From NCBI GenBank assembly GCA_033064195.1, contig JARBJD010000118.1, positions 124,001 through 188,000 on the forward strand: a stretch of DNA of 64,000 nucleotides. The letters run 5' to 3'. The notes beneath the pieces were generated by a model. It worked only from the letters and a program-made list of their open reading frames with translations. It ran no database searches and was not told where the DNA came from. This document shows positions 52,593 to 64,000 of the stretch, piece after piece (position 1 is the first letter of the stretch; each line of letters starts with the position of its first letter). Origin of the DNA: Blattamonas nauphoetae. Its lineage: Eukaryota; Preaxostyla; Oxymonadida. The position numbers and the translations under genes were made by a program.

Positions 52593-54443
52593 CCTGAAAA
52601 TTCTGAGCAGCCCATTGACCTCACTAATTGTGTCCTGTCTGGATACCTTTTTCCATGTGAAGTTATCCAAAACACTCTCCTCGAAACTCGGCGAGTTCTG
52701 AAGTCGATTAACACTATTATCAAGCTCATCTATCCAATGCCTCCAAACACCACTGATTGGAAATGTAATCCTCCCAGACTTACGATTGTTGGGGATCCTC
52801 ATGGAAACCTCGAGAGCTTGACATCAGTTTTACTCATCAACAGGCTACCGAGTGACTCAACTTCATATCACTTCCTTGGGGAATATGCTGATCGAGGTGT
52901 GAATGGAGTGGAGGTGTTTACCCTCATTTGCGCCTACAAACTGAAATTTCATCGATCAGTCTTTCTGTTGATGGGAAACCACGAGACAGAACCTATACTT
53001 CACAAACGTTTTGGATTCTATCAAGAATTAATGGCGAAATCTTCACTCATAACAGACCTCTCGTCCAACGTCGACTACAATTCTGCCGACGATCTCTGCC
53101 AGCGTTTCTTGGGTGTATTTTTCTCAATTCCTCTCGCCGCCGTCTGTTACCCATCTTCTACACATCTTACTGCCCCTTCAACACCAAATCCCTCGCCGTT
53201 GTCGGTCCACTCGTGCTATTTTTCTTCTCCAAGATGGTCGATGGCGGATCCAACTGCTTCGCCAGTGCCCACTCCCATCAACCTCGAAGCCGCTGCCAAA
53301 AACGGTTACGATCCCCTCGCTGGTCGTGGTGTCTTATTTGTGCACGGAGGACTGCCTTTTGTTGGCACAGATGGCATCCCCCTTCAACGGCTCACATTGC
53401 ACGATATCGAACGTGTGGACTGCTACAGAATCCTCGCTCAGAAGCACGGGTACTCTGCAATGTGGCAGACAGAGGAGAGCACGCTTCCGTCGCCCAGTCC
53501 AAGACAATCAGCCATGCTCGTGGACTCTCCGCAACTGACTCCTGCAGAATCAGCTCGGATGAAGCAACAAATGGAAATACTCGCAGCCAAGCCTCATCCT
53601 CGCAACCAGCGATCAGCCTCTCCTCGCACAACTCGCATCATGCACAAACTGCTGTGGAACGTCCCGTCAGCCCATCCCACTGCCGATCTCGCGTCTCCAC
53701 TTCTTCCGTCCCATCCTTCAAATCATCTCCCATCTCATCACCTCGATTTGGACACTCATCACACAGCCATCACTCGTCGAACCATTCATCACCCTCCTCT
53801 TCTTCACATCACTCATCTCGCTCTTCGCGGACTCCACGTCATCCCCCTCACCATCTCCAAGCCGCCCACTTCCATCTCCTCCAGTCATCCCTTCCCAGCG
53901 CTGTGTGGATGCTTTCATTTTTGACGAAGAAGTGAGCAACACTTTCCTCGACCGAAATGGCCTCAAATGTGTTGTTCGGTCTTGCCTCTCTCTGTTCTCC
54001 GAGACACGACTCCACAACCACAGAAAACCTCCTCACACTCCAAAAAGGGAAGTAGTCGACCGTCTCCAGTCCCACAATCGACACCATCCATCTCGCCCAG
54101 TCCTTCCTCAACCATCCAGAAGCCACTCCACGCGGTACCTGTCTTCCACTTCCAAGAGCTTGATGCAGGGATCCCAGCGCCATCTCCCAATATCGCTGCC
54201 ACTCCATCGTCCTATGTTGTCCATGAACTTGGCATTGCACCTCCAGTTCCGTTCACTCAGGATTCAACCATAGGAACCGACACTGGTCTGACTGAAGCAG
54301 CGCGCCCTTCTCTGAATACTTTCAACAGGGAGTGGCTGATGCAAAGCTCATGTCTCTCCACAACTCCTCCACTCAAATCTTCTGCACGAAAGACATACAG
54401 GGGTGTGCTTGAAAATGTAGCGCCGGGTTTCTTGGTTCTTTGA
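52593..54443 (+). CDS. PPP-family phosphatase-like protein (unit 2), degraded 3' half
   Basis: Metallophosphoesterase of the PP1/PP2A type. The frame is open from 52,593 (just after a TTCTAG acceptor-like site), 48 codons upstream of ATG 52,737; the upstream LLETRRVLKSINTIIKLIYP fits the family N-terminus. Motifs: GDPHGN (GDxHG), GEYADRG (normally GDxVDRG, so a metal-ligand Asp is Glu), MGNHE and FVHGGL. Between GNHE and HGGL is an unusual Pro/Ser/Thr-rich insertion (about 60 residues). After HGGL follows a long Ser/His/Pro-rich low-complexity stretch. A one-base shift near 53,920 precedes DEEVSNTFLDRNGLKCVVR, and a deletion of about 110 bp relative to unit 1 removes the conserved RxHE...TVFS block with a catalytic His. 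The product is probably inactive as a phosphatase. Confidence 0.65.
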
Positions 54444-54537
54444 GCAAGACTTGCACAACAAAACAGACTGTAATCAACGATTCTATTCAGGAAAGTGAAA
54501 TGGTCCAAAAGAAAAAAGGTTGTGAAGAGTATCAGTT

Positions 54538-57500
54538 CTACTTCTTGGGTCGTGAGGGGCTGGCGTCGAAGGTTTTTTGAAAGGAGTATTTTCGTTTTTC
54601 ATTCAACACAGGCATTGAAGGAATTGTGGGTGGAGTGGGATTGGAACGGACAACTGATTTTCGACTTGTCGGTAGAGGGCTCAATGGGTTTGCAGATGGA
54701 CCGATCACAGGCTCTGGTAAGCTTTTAATTGTTTCACTTCGGAGTGGCTTCGTGATTTTTTTAGGGTTCTCGGCCAATGACTGGATAGCAGCTAAATAAC
54801 GTGTTCGATTGCCATTCGGAGAACAGAGAAGAGTTGCGAGATCCTTCCAGGAAAAAAGAAAATGTTTGCCAAGATACTGAAACATGGCCACTTGTGTCTG
54901 AATGATGCGTGATCGGATTTCATCCATCCTGTCTGAAAGAGCTTCTCGTTGGGTGTTTTCCACATTTTGATCCTCTCCTCTGAGAATCCTGAACACCATA
55001 TCCAGGTCTTGTTTCGCAGTGTCGAATTGATCATTTACTAATTGAATAGCGGTTTTGAGAGCACTTCCCTTTATCTGTGAAGCACCTGTGAAGAATTGAG
55101 TCAGTTCATCCGGACGCGAGTGATCCAACAATGGGTTTACCATAAACTGACGAACCAAAAAATCATAATCTTCGTTGGTGAGGTCCGTCACAGGATTGCT
55201 TTCAGTGTATGGTTTCACAAGAAGCTGAAATTGTTGTTTCACGATGAGCAGGGCATTCGAGAGCAGAGTTTTCATCACTTCGAGGTTGATATCAATTTGT
55301 TGTTTCGTTGTTTCCAGTGTCGAGGCAACATCGGCTTGTTCATACGATACTGGCGTGTCTGTTGTGAGATCCTTTGAAATGGTTTTAATTTCATCCAAAT
55401 CAGCAGAGTCCAATGTCGGTTTCCCATCGAGACTCCCAATGAAAGAAGTGATTTCCTGTTCCGAATAAAGATGAGTTTGTGTTGCTCGATGGCGCAGGCC
55501 ATCCAAATAGTTCTGGGTGGTTGACACGATCTCCTGATCTTCTGAACCCAGCTTTTCCTTGATCTTCTTCCTGGACCCTTCAGGATCATTGAGATAATTC
55601 ACCAAGTAATTCATGTCATGAAGAGTGAGCTGATCGTGACGTATGAAATATGCAATGCATCGTTCGAGAATGTCTGCAACGACGAGACGTGACCCGTTCA
55701 CATACGAACCCAACAGCTGGAAATCGCTCAGGTTCAGCTCCTTCATGCTTGGGCGATAAGAGTGCACAGGACCAAGGTCTTTCGTGAGGAGTGGTTCTTT
55801 CATGGTATTCTGATCAATTATTTCTCGCAGATCATCCAAAGTCACGACTTTTCCATATCTGAGATGTTCTCTCTTGGAGAAGTGTTGTGAAAGGATTGAT
55901 TTCGGTGATGTAGAACCAACGAGGAGGCATTTGATCTCAAAAGGAATGAGTTTCCGTGTGCCGTAGAGGGTGACAGGCAATCTGTTCAGACAGTTCATCG
56001 GAACAAACATTTGAGCGAGAGGAACGAACGTGTTCTCATACAGTTCCTCCACCGATTTGTGCGGTGGATACGACACACCAACTGAACGCACATTGAATTT
56101 TCCGTTTGTCCTTGTGAACCCGATCGCTGTCTTATCCCCCCAACGTCTAACAACGCTCAATGATTCAAGTAGATGGGAGTTTGCAGTCATGACTTCAACG
56201 GTAGGATCTTCACTGCCTCCTGAATTCTCGACTTGATTGGTAAGATCTTCATCGTCTCCAGGATCTTGTTGATCCACATCAGAACTATGATTCTCCTCGA
56301 CAACGACTGATCGTGGCGGGAAGTATGAAAAGAGGTCGAGAATCGGTGCATCATATTCAACTTGAAAGAAGTCTTTGTCTTTGCTTGGTTTAGGTTCTGG
56401 TGGGTCGTTCGCAAGAGGGTAGAAATCGTTCCTTTCTGGAGTCGGCTCAATGAGAACAATGTCGATCCAATCAATTTTGTAGCCCTTGTCATGAGAATTC
56501 GGAATTCGTCCTATTGTTGGGTATGCCACCGAAATCCAATGTTTACCACAATTTGTGGGCTGTGTGTGATGAAAATCGTCGTTTTGCACAGCTTCTCTCG
56601 CAAGAGTGAACATAACTGTCGACGTAAACGTGGCATTAGGGTCTCGTGCCCAGTTTTCTTGAGGATTGTGACGATCATAAATCCCGACTTTCCCCATTCC
56701 AGAAGAATTTGACACCCACGGTGAAGCGATGAGCTTTTCTGACGATTGGATTGGGAGTTCTTCTTCTTCAAGGCGCGGGCAGCAATGATTCGGGAAATCT
56801 TCTTTCAAGACAACTCCACAAAAGCAACACCTGAAATGCAGTGGATTTGTGTTTGGCAGCAGCGACACAACAGAATCCAGAATCAACCGATCAGTGTATT
56901 TAATTTCTTTATCCTGCGCTGTTCTTGCATAAACATTCACAACCCAAAAATTGAGTTCATTCATGAAGAAGAGAGCGTGGTTGGTTCCTTTCAAGCCGAA
57001 CGTTTGGACGTTTGGGCTCTTCATAAAGAAGAAGTACGGAAAGATGGCACTCGGCTGGAGTTCATAGATGCTGAAGAATATAGCGAGCCACATCAACATC
57101 AGATTGGCCCCGGACGGACAGATATCATGACTTTGCGCGAGGGTTGACTGGATAAAAATCACCGACAGGGCGTCGATGACTATCTTCTTTTTCTGGATGT
57201 GCTCACGGTGCTCGATGGGCTCCTCGAGGTGGACCTTGAAGAACAGAAGAATCGAGTCGAATCCTGCATTATTCGAACCCAGTGGCATAAGAGAGTAAGT
57301 GAAGCATTTATATTCCAGGGGTTGGTGGGAGGAGGAAGCCCGCTGTATGGACTTGAGATTGCCATGTTCGTCAAATTCGATGAATGGTGCCCAGCGTGCG
57401 CCCAGCGAATTTTTGAAGAGAACATCGTACTTAGCCTCATATGGAGAGAGTTTGGCTGTTTTGATGCGAGAGATGTCCGGCAGACACGCACGAAGGACGT

Positions 57501-59608
57501 TGGTCGAGCTTCGGAGATAGATGTTTGATTCTCCAAGGGACTCTGGGAGCCAGAATGGCAGACATGGAGGAGGAGTCTTGCTATGGATGCGGGTTGGATT
57601 TTCGATGTAGAGTCCACCTGCGATGGCATCCAAAACAAAGTTGTGGAAGATGGCTCCTCTTTTTTGGCTGTTGTCTGGATTTGTGGCTAGTGAAGTGAGG
57701 AATTTGTTGTAATTTCTTGTGCTATGTAGATTGAACATATCCAAGAGATATCGCCGAGCCTCGACAGTCGCAAATTGCACAAACCAATTGTGACAGTCAT
57801 ACTGCGGGCACGAGAAGTGAACGAGTTTGTGAGAGACACCCCGCCCAAAGAAATCGTCTGGGGGGATTTCTAATTTGTCTTCTGGTATCCCTCTTTTGAG
57901 TTCCGCCAACATTTTCCCAGCCCGACCTTCTTCCAATATGAAGCGTGGAATGAACGAAAACTTTCGAAGTCCCTCTTCAATTGATTTCTGCCGTGCTTTG
58001 GAAAGCTCTTCGTCTTGACCCATCGTATTGAGAAGTGCTGCTTCCTCCTGGAGCGAATATTTTGGAACAACATATTCAGCAATGAAATACTGTCTGCCTT
58101 TCCCTCCGGGAGTATCCGTTTTGTTCCATCTCGATCCCTCTGGTGAGGTGAAGAGGACACAATGGTTGCCTGCTGGTATGTTTGTGTCCCGAGAGATTGT
58201 GAGACTGAAGACGATGACGAAAAAGAACACAAACTCATCGATGACATGCCATTCTGTGCCTCTGAACTTGTTCTGAACGGAGTATCCATAAACAAGATTC
58301 GATTTACGTTCAATAGACGATCCAGCTTTGATTGTCGAACCTGCTTCGATTGTGTAATCCTTGCCGAGAGGTTTAGTCTCCGGGAAAACTTCCTTGTGGT
58401 TCGGTCCATGATGGAGCAGAAATGAACCAGCAGCAATCTCTGAATTAGGATACAGGACGATATTGTCATTTACAACGTATGAGTATGTTGTCACGTGTAT
58501 CGTCTGAAGGCCTGGCAGTTGATCGGGTGGTAGTGTCATGACTGCATTGTACGGTCTTGAATAGAGAACCGACCCTGGATTGATGACTGAATGTTTTGCG
58601 ACAGATCGAGTCTCTTGTAACTTGAGCGGACCTCCAAGAGTTTCAGGTGGGACAGCACTGTACAAGATTGAACCTTCAGCTATGACTGAGCCCTTCTTGA
58701 GAAGAGATTGTGCATTCACAGTGACGTCATGTTGTATTGGTGTTGGTTGTTTCTTAACGAAACGATGATCTTCCTTCCCGATTATGAGACGGAGGAAATG
58801 AGGGAAGCATTCCACACTCGGAACAATAATTTGTCCCAGATATGAAGATATACCATCCTGAATGTTTGCTGGAATATAATCATCTTCAGATTTCGATTTG
58901 GTCTCAGGTTGGGAGTTTGCCTCAGGATTTGGTTGAACGTTAGGGGTCGATTCGTTGGTTGGTTTTGTCCCTTCTTTCTTGTAAGTTTTAACGTTGTAAT
59001 GATAAAAGTACGTTGGGACTTCAAGAGTAGAATCTTGCTCATCTGAATCCTCGATGGTTACTGTCGCATAATCAGCTTTCGACTGTTCCGCGAACTCGAA
59101 CACATATGCACATTCACCCGCTTTTATCGTTGTCACAGTCTAAAAACAACTGAATTCCTAAAAAGATTCACACCTCAACTCCAAAACTCATCAGCAACGT
59201 GATAAACGGAAATCGACTTGCCGATTTTCCCAGCCCAGGTGTGCCAGTGACAACATGAAGAAAAGGATTGTCCAAAGAATTTCGCTTGATGTAGGTCATC
59301 GAATTAACAATGATGTGTCCGAAAATAGACAGTATTGCAGAACGGAAGAGGTAGGGCTTCAATTTGTATTTTTGATTTGCTGCTTTCGGAAGTGTGGGAA
59401 ATGACAGATAGAGGAAACGTGAAAGGTCACGAAGATCGGCATCATCAAGTTCACAATTAAAATCAAGAAAGTCATTGCGGTGCAGAACGCCAACGCAAGA
59501 ATCAAGAATAATCTGAAGTTTTCGACATAAGACAAGATCGGCTTCATTAATCTCTTCGGGTTTGTCCTGTGGAGGCGGTTTTAGACGTGTGCCAGCAGCA
59601 TTTCCCAT
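54538..59608 (-). CDS. Crinkler/RHS-like P-loop NTPase, about 1,678 aa (unit 2)
   Basis: Exon 1 (59,608-59,174) starts MGNAAGTRLKPPPQDKPEE and ends with Walker A, VTGTPGLGKSASRF. A 34-nt intron (59,140-59,173, GTGTGA...TTTTAG) joins FGVE to TVTTIKAGECAYVFEF in exon 2 (59,139-54,538). Between Walker A and Walker B is a segment of about 170 residues with imperfect xxGSxI repeats (LKKGSVIAEGSILYS, NPGSVLYS, EAGSTIKAGSSI), resembling a hexapeptide beta-helix. Then EWHVIDE (Walker B-like), VLFTSPEGSRW, FIPRFILEEG, HKLVHF...FVQFATVEARRYLLDM and GAIFHNFVLDAIAGG, the order of blocks found in Crinkler and trypanosome RHS NTPases. A CCFC-x10-HCC zinc-binding motif lies near residue 900. The C-terminal 500 residues are helical, end in a basic SRPKK, and vary between units. 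I see no nuclease motif. Location and partner unknown. Confidence 0.7.
59140..59173 (-). other. 34-nt micro-intron in the NTPase gene
   Basis: GTGTGAATC...GTTTTTAG; the unspliced frame meets TGA in the second codon of the intron. Splicing fuses the Walker A exon to the long exon. The same intron occurs at 48,469-48,502 in unit 1. Confidence 0.75.
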
Positions 59609-60803
59609 ATGAAAAAGTTCTATCCAATATGGGGGTACAGTGACCGAGAATGAAGAGTGTGATGAAACTGAGGCAAAAGGGGATTTGAGTCGGATCAAGT
59701 CAACACAAACAATGGGCTGATCATTCACCATCTGTCTCTTTCCTTTGCAGGGTCCTCACACAACCTGTTGCATAACCATTCTGACTCACATGTGAAAGAA
59801 CGTGACCATTTCTGTTCTTGAATCCACCTGGGTTGAATGCTTCTGTTTCATTTTCACTTCTTCTTCCTCCGTGTCATATTGAAATGATAACCACTTTCAA
59901 CAAACTCCATTCCTCAGACAACCTTAATCGACATCTCAGAACCTCCTTCTATACTCGACGATCTGTCACGCATCATTTCATCTTTTGCGTGTGGGAGTGA
60001 AGGAAACAATAGAACACACCAATCCACGCAAGACGATTCTTCTTCAGGCTGGTCGTACACACCTGTCCTCATTTTCTCTCAAACTAAAATATTCAAAACA
60101 CAAAGAAAGATGACAACTATGTTCTGCAGGTTCTTGTGAGCGCTGCTGACTTGGGGGTCGACTCACAGGAATGAATCACACAGACAACATACATCAGCCA
60201 AGTTCCAGAAAAGGTCAACATTGTTGAACTTCTCGTCCAGCCTTCCAATCAGACATTTCTTGTGAACCTCTCCTTTTCTTTTTAGCTTGGGTCGGCATGG
60301 CCTCCCCCCAAAACCCATGTCCAATGGCATTGATTGTGATACGTCCGTATTCCCTTTTTCATAACTTCCTATGTCAGTTCAGCAAACTGGTTCCCTGAAA
60401 TTTGCGGAGTTTTGATTGTTACTTTCTGATTGTTGTGATGAATGGGAAGAGCTGTGATACACTGTTTCACTTCGTTCGCGCCACAAGTGTGCTTGATTTT
60501 CTTTCTCCATGCTGTTTTTAAACAAATATACGATTTACACAACACATTCGTTTCTGATTCATGGAAACACCTTGCATCCTACGAAAGGACACGACAGCAA
60601 ACCGAAAAGAGTTCCAAAAATTGTTTGGATGTGTTCTCAAAGATTACATCAGCCAGTCAAAAAGATGAAGTAAGAATCGAATATTTGTGAAGTGAATGAT
60701 TTTAAACTCAAAAAAGATGCGAAAGTACTAAAGAAGACTGTAAAAAGGACGATTTCAATTCTGCTGTCCGGAATCCAGGATTAGATGTGAAAGTTGTAGA
60801 TCT
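59609..60803. other. Intergenic region of the array unit (unit 2)
   Basis: Equivalent of 48,938-50,132. It differs from unit 1 only in one A-run and one further homopolymer. The relic terminus at 60,285-60,331 is included. No gene is supported. Confidence 0.45.
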
Positions 60804-62974
60804 TCAGGTTGGTTGTTTGAGAGTGATAAAATGTTGATGGAATATTTCCATTGTTTCCATAGTTTGTTTAGACATTTTTGTGGTTGATTTGAGCAACTTC
60901 TGTTCAATCACATCATCCTGTACATAATCGAATATGATGCAAGGATGGGGGGCATTCAAGATGAAGGCAACAAGAATCTCGAAAAAAATGCAGAGTGAAG
61001 TGTCTGCTATCGGATGAGTGTGTCGATACCATTTGAAAGCGAAGAGAGCAGCGAGAACTTGGCTCTTCTCGATTTCGGCGTAAATTGATGCACTCCGATT
61101 GTGGAATAATCCGTGAACGATCAATAAATCCGCACAAAACGATGACGACGTGTCGTCAACAAGCCGATCAGAGACAAATCGAAGAAACATCTGAGAGGAA
61201 TGTGGTTCTGGGAATGCTTCCTTCAGAAGTCTCAGTGAATGGAATTCATTACTTCCTGAGATATTCGACAGGCAGTGGGAGATAGCGTGATGAAATTCTT
61301 TCATGTGCTTTGGGAAAATGTTCGAAAGTTTGTATTGATCGTGATATTGGGCATGGATTGACGAAACTAATTTGTGCTGTTTTTCTTCAGTTGCCAGTGT
61401 GATGCAATCGAGAGACAAAATGATTTCCAGTGTTCTCCTCCATAAATCTCCAGGATTTTCCTTTGTCAATTCTGCTGTTGTCAAGGTGAGGAGAGAACAG
61501 TCATGGGACAGTCTATCTCGTTGAATGGTCTGAACAACACGAACACATTCTCCAAGTAAGGGGACAAGACCAGCATTGAGATATAAATCAACCACTTCGG
61601 TGCTTCCGGACATGGCTGTGCCAATCATATGCAAAACCTTCCTTGCGATATGGAAATAGTTGTCGAGTTCGGTAACAATCTGTTTCTTAAGAATCTCTTC
61701 ATCCGGAACCTCTGAAGAAGACTGTATGGTTCGTACTTTCTTCTGGCTCTCGGAAATTTGGTTTCGTGTCTGGGCTTGGTTCAAGACAGTAAATGCACGA
61801 TATCCGTTTGAAAGACCCTCGCAAGCATACGACAAAAGTGAAACTGCGAGTTGTGGAAATGATTGGATGTGTTGAGGGAAGAATGGTGGCATTGGTGACT
61901 GGTAGAGAACCGAGGAGTGTTCTTGAAGGAGACCCGGTTCTGAATGAAGAACATCGATAGCACTGACAATGTCCAAAGAACAGCCTGATACAAACACCAT
62001 AAAAATAAAATATGCCAAGTCTGCCGTGATGGGAGTTCGGGTGATGAAGGCGAGATGTCTGATCGTTCTGAGGATGTGATGACAGCTATTTTGATGATCT
62101 GGTATGGTCTTTGTCATGAGCGGAAACAGGAAGCCTGAGGTATTTGCAATGAGATCTTTTGACCATAAATGCCATGCAGGTTGTTGGACTGTTCGGTTGT
62201 GAAGTTGGATCAGGGCTGGAATAAACACTTCAAATATTCCCAGACGCACAAGATTGTCAACAAATTCATTCTGAGTATAACCAATGAGTGCATAATTGTC
62301 GAGGAACCACCAAGCCTGAATCAGGATAGGATGGAGTTGAGGCAAACCATTTCCATCACATCTAGTGAAGTGCTCGGAGCCAAGCCAATGATTGCCTGGA
62401 GTAAATTGTCATCGAAAGAGGGGTGGACTTCATCTGTAGGTAATGCGGCTGACAATTAGGAAAAGCATTGGATACAAGGAGTAGAAATCACACCAATATC
62501 AGTGAGGATCGAGAGAATAAGAAACTAATCCCATTAAAGTGAAAATGGAATCACACTATTGCTTCTTCATCTTGTGAACTCACCAGAAGTTGTGAGAGGA
62601 GTGGGATTGTATTGTGTTGGACGAGTCTTCTGCAGCTGTCATCAGTACCTGCTCAGAAGAAAGCTGTGAAGAACACAATAATGGAATACCTGTCATCCGA
62701 TGAAGAGCAACGAGGAGATCAAGAATGTCGGTTTGTTGTTCTTCTCCAAGAGCGACAAGAATTGTGTCAATATCCATCATCTGGGAATCTGAAATTTGCT
62801 GATAAAAAGCGAAGTCATACTCGGAGACTGTGAACTTGGCTGATCTTGTAACTGTGACGTGGTACACACGTTTCTCTTGCGAAGTCGAAGAACGATTGGT
62901 GGATTGTCGAGTTGTCCTTGTTCAGACTCATTTTGAGTATATTCCATATGTTCCATAAAACGAGTAGTTCTCAT
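60804..62974 (-). CDS. Importin-alpha-like ARM-repeat protein (unit 2)
   Basis: Identical in sequence to the unit-1 gene at 50,133-52,303 as far as I can read, including all candidate introns (62,809-62,869, 62,649-62,689 and about 62,436-62,579) and the unexplained frame joint near 62,361. Its presence in both units without a disabling difference suggests recent duplication or ongoing homogenisation. Confidence 0.55.
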
Positions 62975-63263
62975 TGGGTGTATGGTTTTCGACAGCCTGT
63001 CAGAAAAGAGCCTTCCAAAACTGTGGACAGCGATAGGGTGAGCCCAAATATCTTTCGGACCATAATTCTCATTTTTACAGTCCTTTTCAAAAAGATTGTC
63101 ATACACACTGCATTTCCCGCGCACTTGACAGGAATTCACATTCCTGCCCTTTTGTCTCGAAATTGTTGACTTCTAACCATGTTTTCATCGAGTATTCTCC
63201 TTAAACCTTTTCACATCTTCAGTTGAGACCAAATCTGTTCTTGACTATAACAGACCGTTCTAG

Positions 63264-64000
63264 CCTGAAAATTCTGAGCAGCCCATTGACCTCACTAATT
63301 GTGTCCTGTCTGGATACCTTTTTCCATGTGAAGTTATCCAAAACACTCTCCTCGAAACTCGGCGAGTTCTGAAGTCGATTAACACTATTATCAAGCTCAT
63401 CTATCCAATGCCTCCAAACACCACTGATTGGAAATGTAATCCTCCCAGACTTACGATTGTTGGGGATCCTCATGGAAACCTCGAGAGCTTGACATCAGTT
63501 TTACTCATCAACAGGCTACCGAGTGACTCAACTTCATATCACTTCCTTGGGGAATATGCTGATCGAGGTGTGAATGGAGTGGAGGTGTTTACCCTCATTT
63601 GCGCCTACAAACTGAAATTTCATCGATCAGTCTTTCTGTTGATGGGAAACCACGAGACAGAACCTATACTTCACAAACATTTTGGATTCTATCAAGAATT
63701 AATGGCGAAATCTTCACTCATAACAGACCTCTCGTCCAACGTCGACTACAATTCTGCCGACGATCTCTGCCAGCGTTTCTTGGGTGTATTTTTCTCAATT
63801 CCTCTCGCCGCCGTCTGTTACCCATCTTCTACACATCTTACTGCCCCTTCAACACCAAATCCCTCGCCGTTGTCGGTCCACTCGTGCTATTTTTCTTCTC
63901 CAAGATGGTCGATGGCGGATCCAACTGCTTCGCCAGTGCCCACTCCCATCAACCTCGAAGCCGCTGCCAAAAACGGTTACGATCCCCTCGCTGGTCGTGG
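63264..64000 (+). CDS. PPP-family phosphatase-like protein (unit 3), cut by the window end
   Basis: Third copy of the phosphatase N-terminal half, from the TTCTAG acceptor-like site onward. It carries the same GDPHGN, GEYADRG and MGNHE motifs and the start of the Pro/Ser-rich insertion. One visible change from unit 2 is CGT to CAT in HKRFGFYQE, giving HKHFGFYQE. The gene leaves the window before HGGL. Confidence 0.6.

Larger units (their letters stand above)
42495..64000. repeat. Tandem array, period about 10,671 bp
   Basis: Unit 1 runs from about 42,495 to 53,140, unit 2 from 53,141 to 63,811, and unit 3 starts at 63,812 and leaves the window. Positions in units 1 and 2 correspond at an offset of 10,668-10,672. 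From about 45,450 to 53,330 and 56,120 to 64,000 the units differ by only a few single-base and homopolymer-length changes, while 42,495-45,445 and 53,141-56,115 differ much more, including deletions. Unit 1 begins abruptly inside the phosphatase gene. Confidence 0.92.

Overview
This window is nuclear DNA of a protist. Most genes are disrupted or built from repeats, spliceosomal-type introns are very short (29-34 and 41 nt, with some of 60-100 nt, many with a GTGTGT or GTAT donor), and a large-subunit rRNA gene carries eukaryote-type sequence. Signal-peptide surface proteins, transmembrane receptor/kinase fragments, Crinkler/RHS-like NTPases and pogo-like transposons suggest a metamonad, perhaps an oxymonad (Preaxostyla). 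That placement is an inference from family flavour, not from a marker gene. TAA, TGA and TAG all appear to act as stops, so I read a standard code. The density of dead genes, transposons, a partial rDNA and a tandem array suggests a subtelomeric or otherwise accessory region.

Layout. 1-2,590: 3' half of a LINE with an R2-like zinc knuckle. 3,681-6,064: a hAT-like element with an 8-bp target duplication that carries broken gene pieces and a tRNA-like sequence. 6,808-7,275: a 5'-truncated copy of the same LINE. 7,821-8,942: a pogo-like transposase relic. 9,680-12,920 (-) and 15,069-18,225 (+): broken Ser/Pro-rich host genes, with a pogo-like transposase (13,298-15,031) between them.

19,614-33,855: the 3' half of an LSU rRNA gene, split by nested insertions. 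A 429-bp inverted-repeat element abuts its 5' edge. A 5.8-kb insertion with a GCGGG duplication lies just upstream of the classic R2/I-PpoI site and contains a complete 4.5-kb pogo-like element, which itself holds a 1.9-kb minisatellite. A candidate group I intron at the L2449 position has been split by a 6.1-kb element with a CATG duplication, which carries a second pogo-like element and a multi-exon membrane-protein gene.

33,860-42,370: fragments of surface and signalling genes (signal-peptide surface protein with a 24-bp minisatellite, a receptor membrane/juxtamembrane piece between transposon-like inverted repeats, and a kinase with in-frame stops), with palindromes and GGATCTGCGCGTATCC-type iterated repeats.

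42,495-64,000: a tandem array with a period of about 10,671 bp. Each unit holds a PPP-family phosphatase-like gene (+), a Crinkler/RHS-like P-loop NTPase of about 1,680 residues (-) and an importin-alpha-like ARM-repeat gene (-). The units are almost identical over 8 kb but diverge over the 3' third of the NTPase gene and the phosphatase 3' half, so the NTPase has a constant N-terminus and a variable C-terminus.
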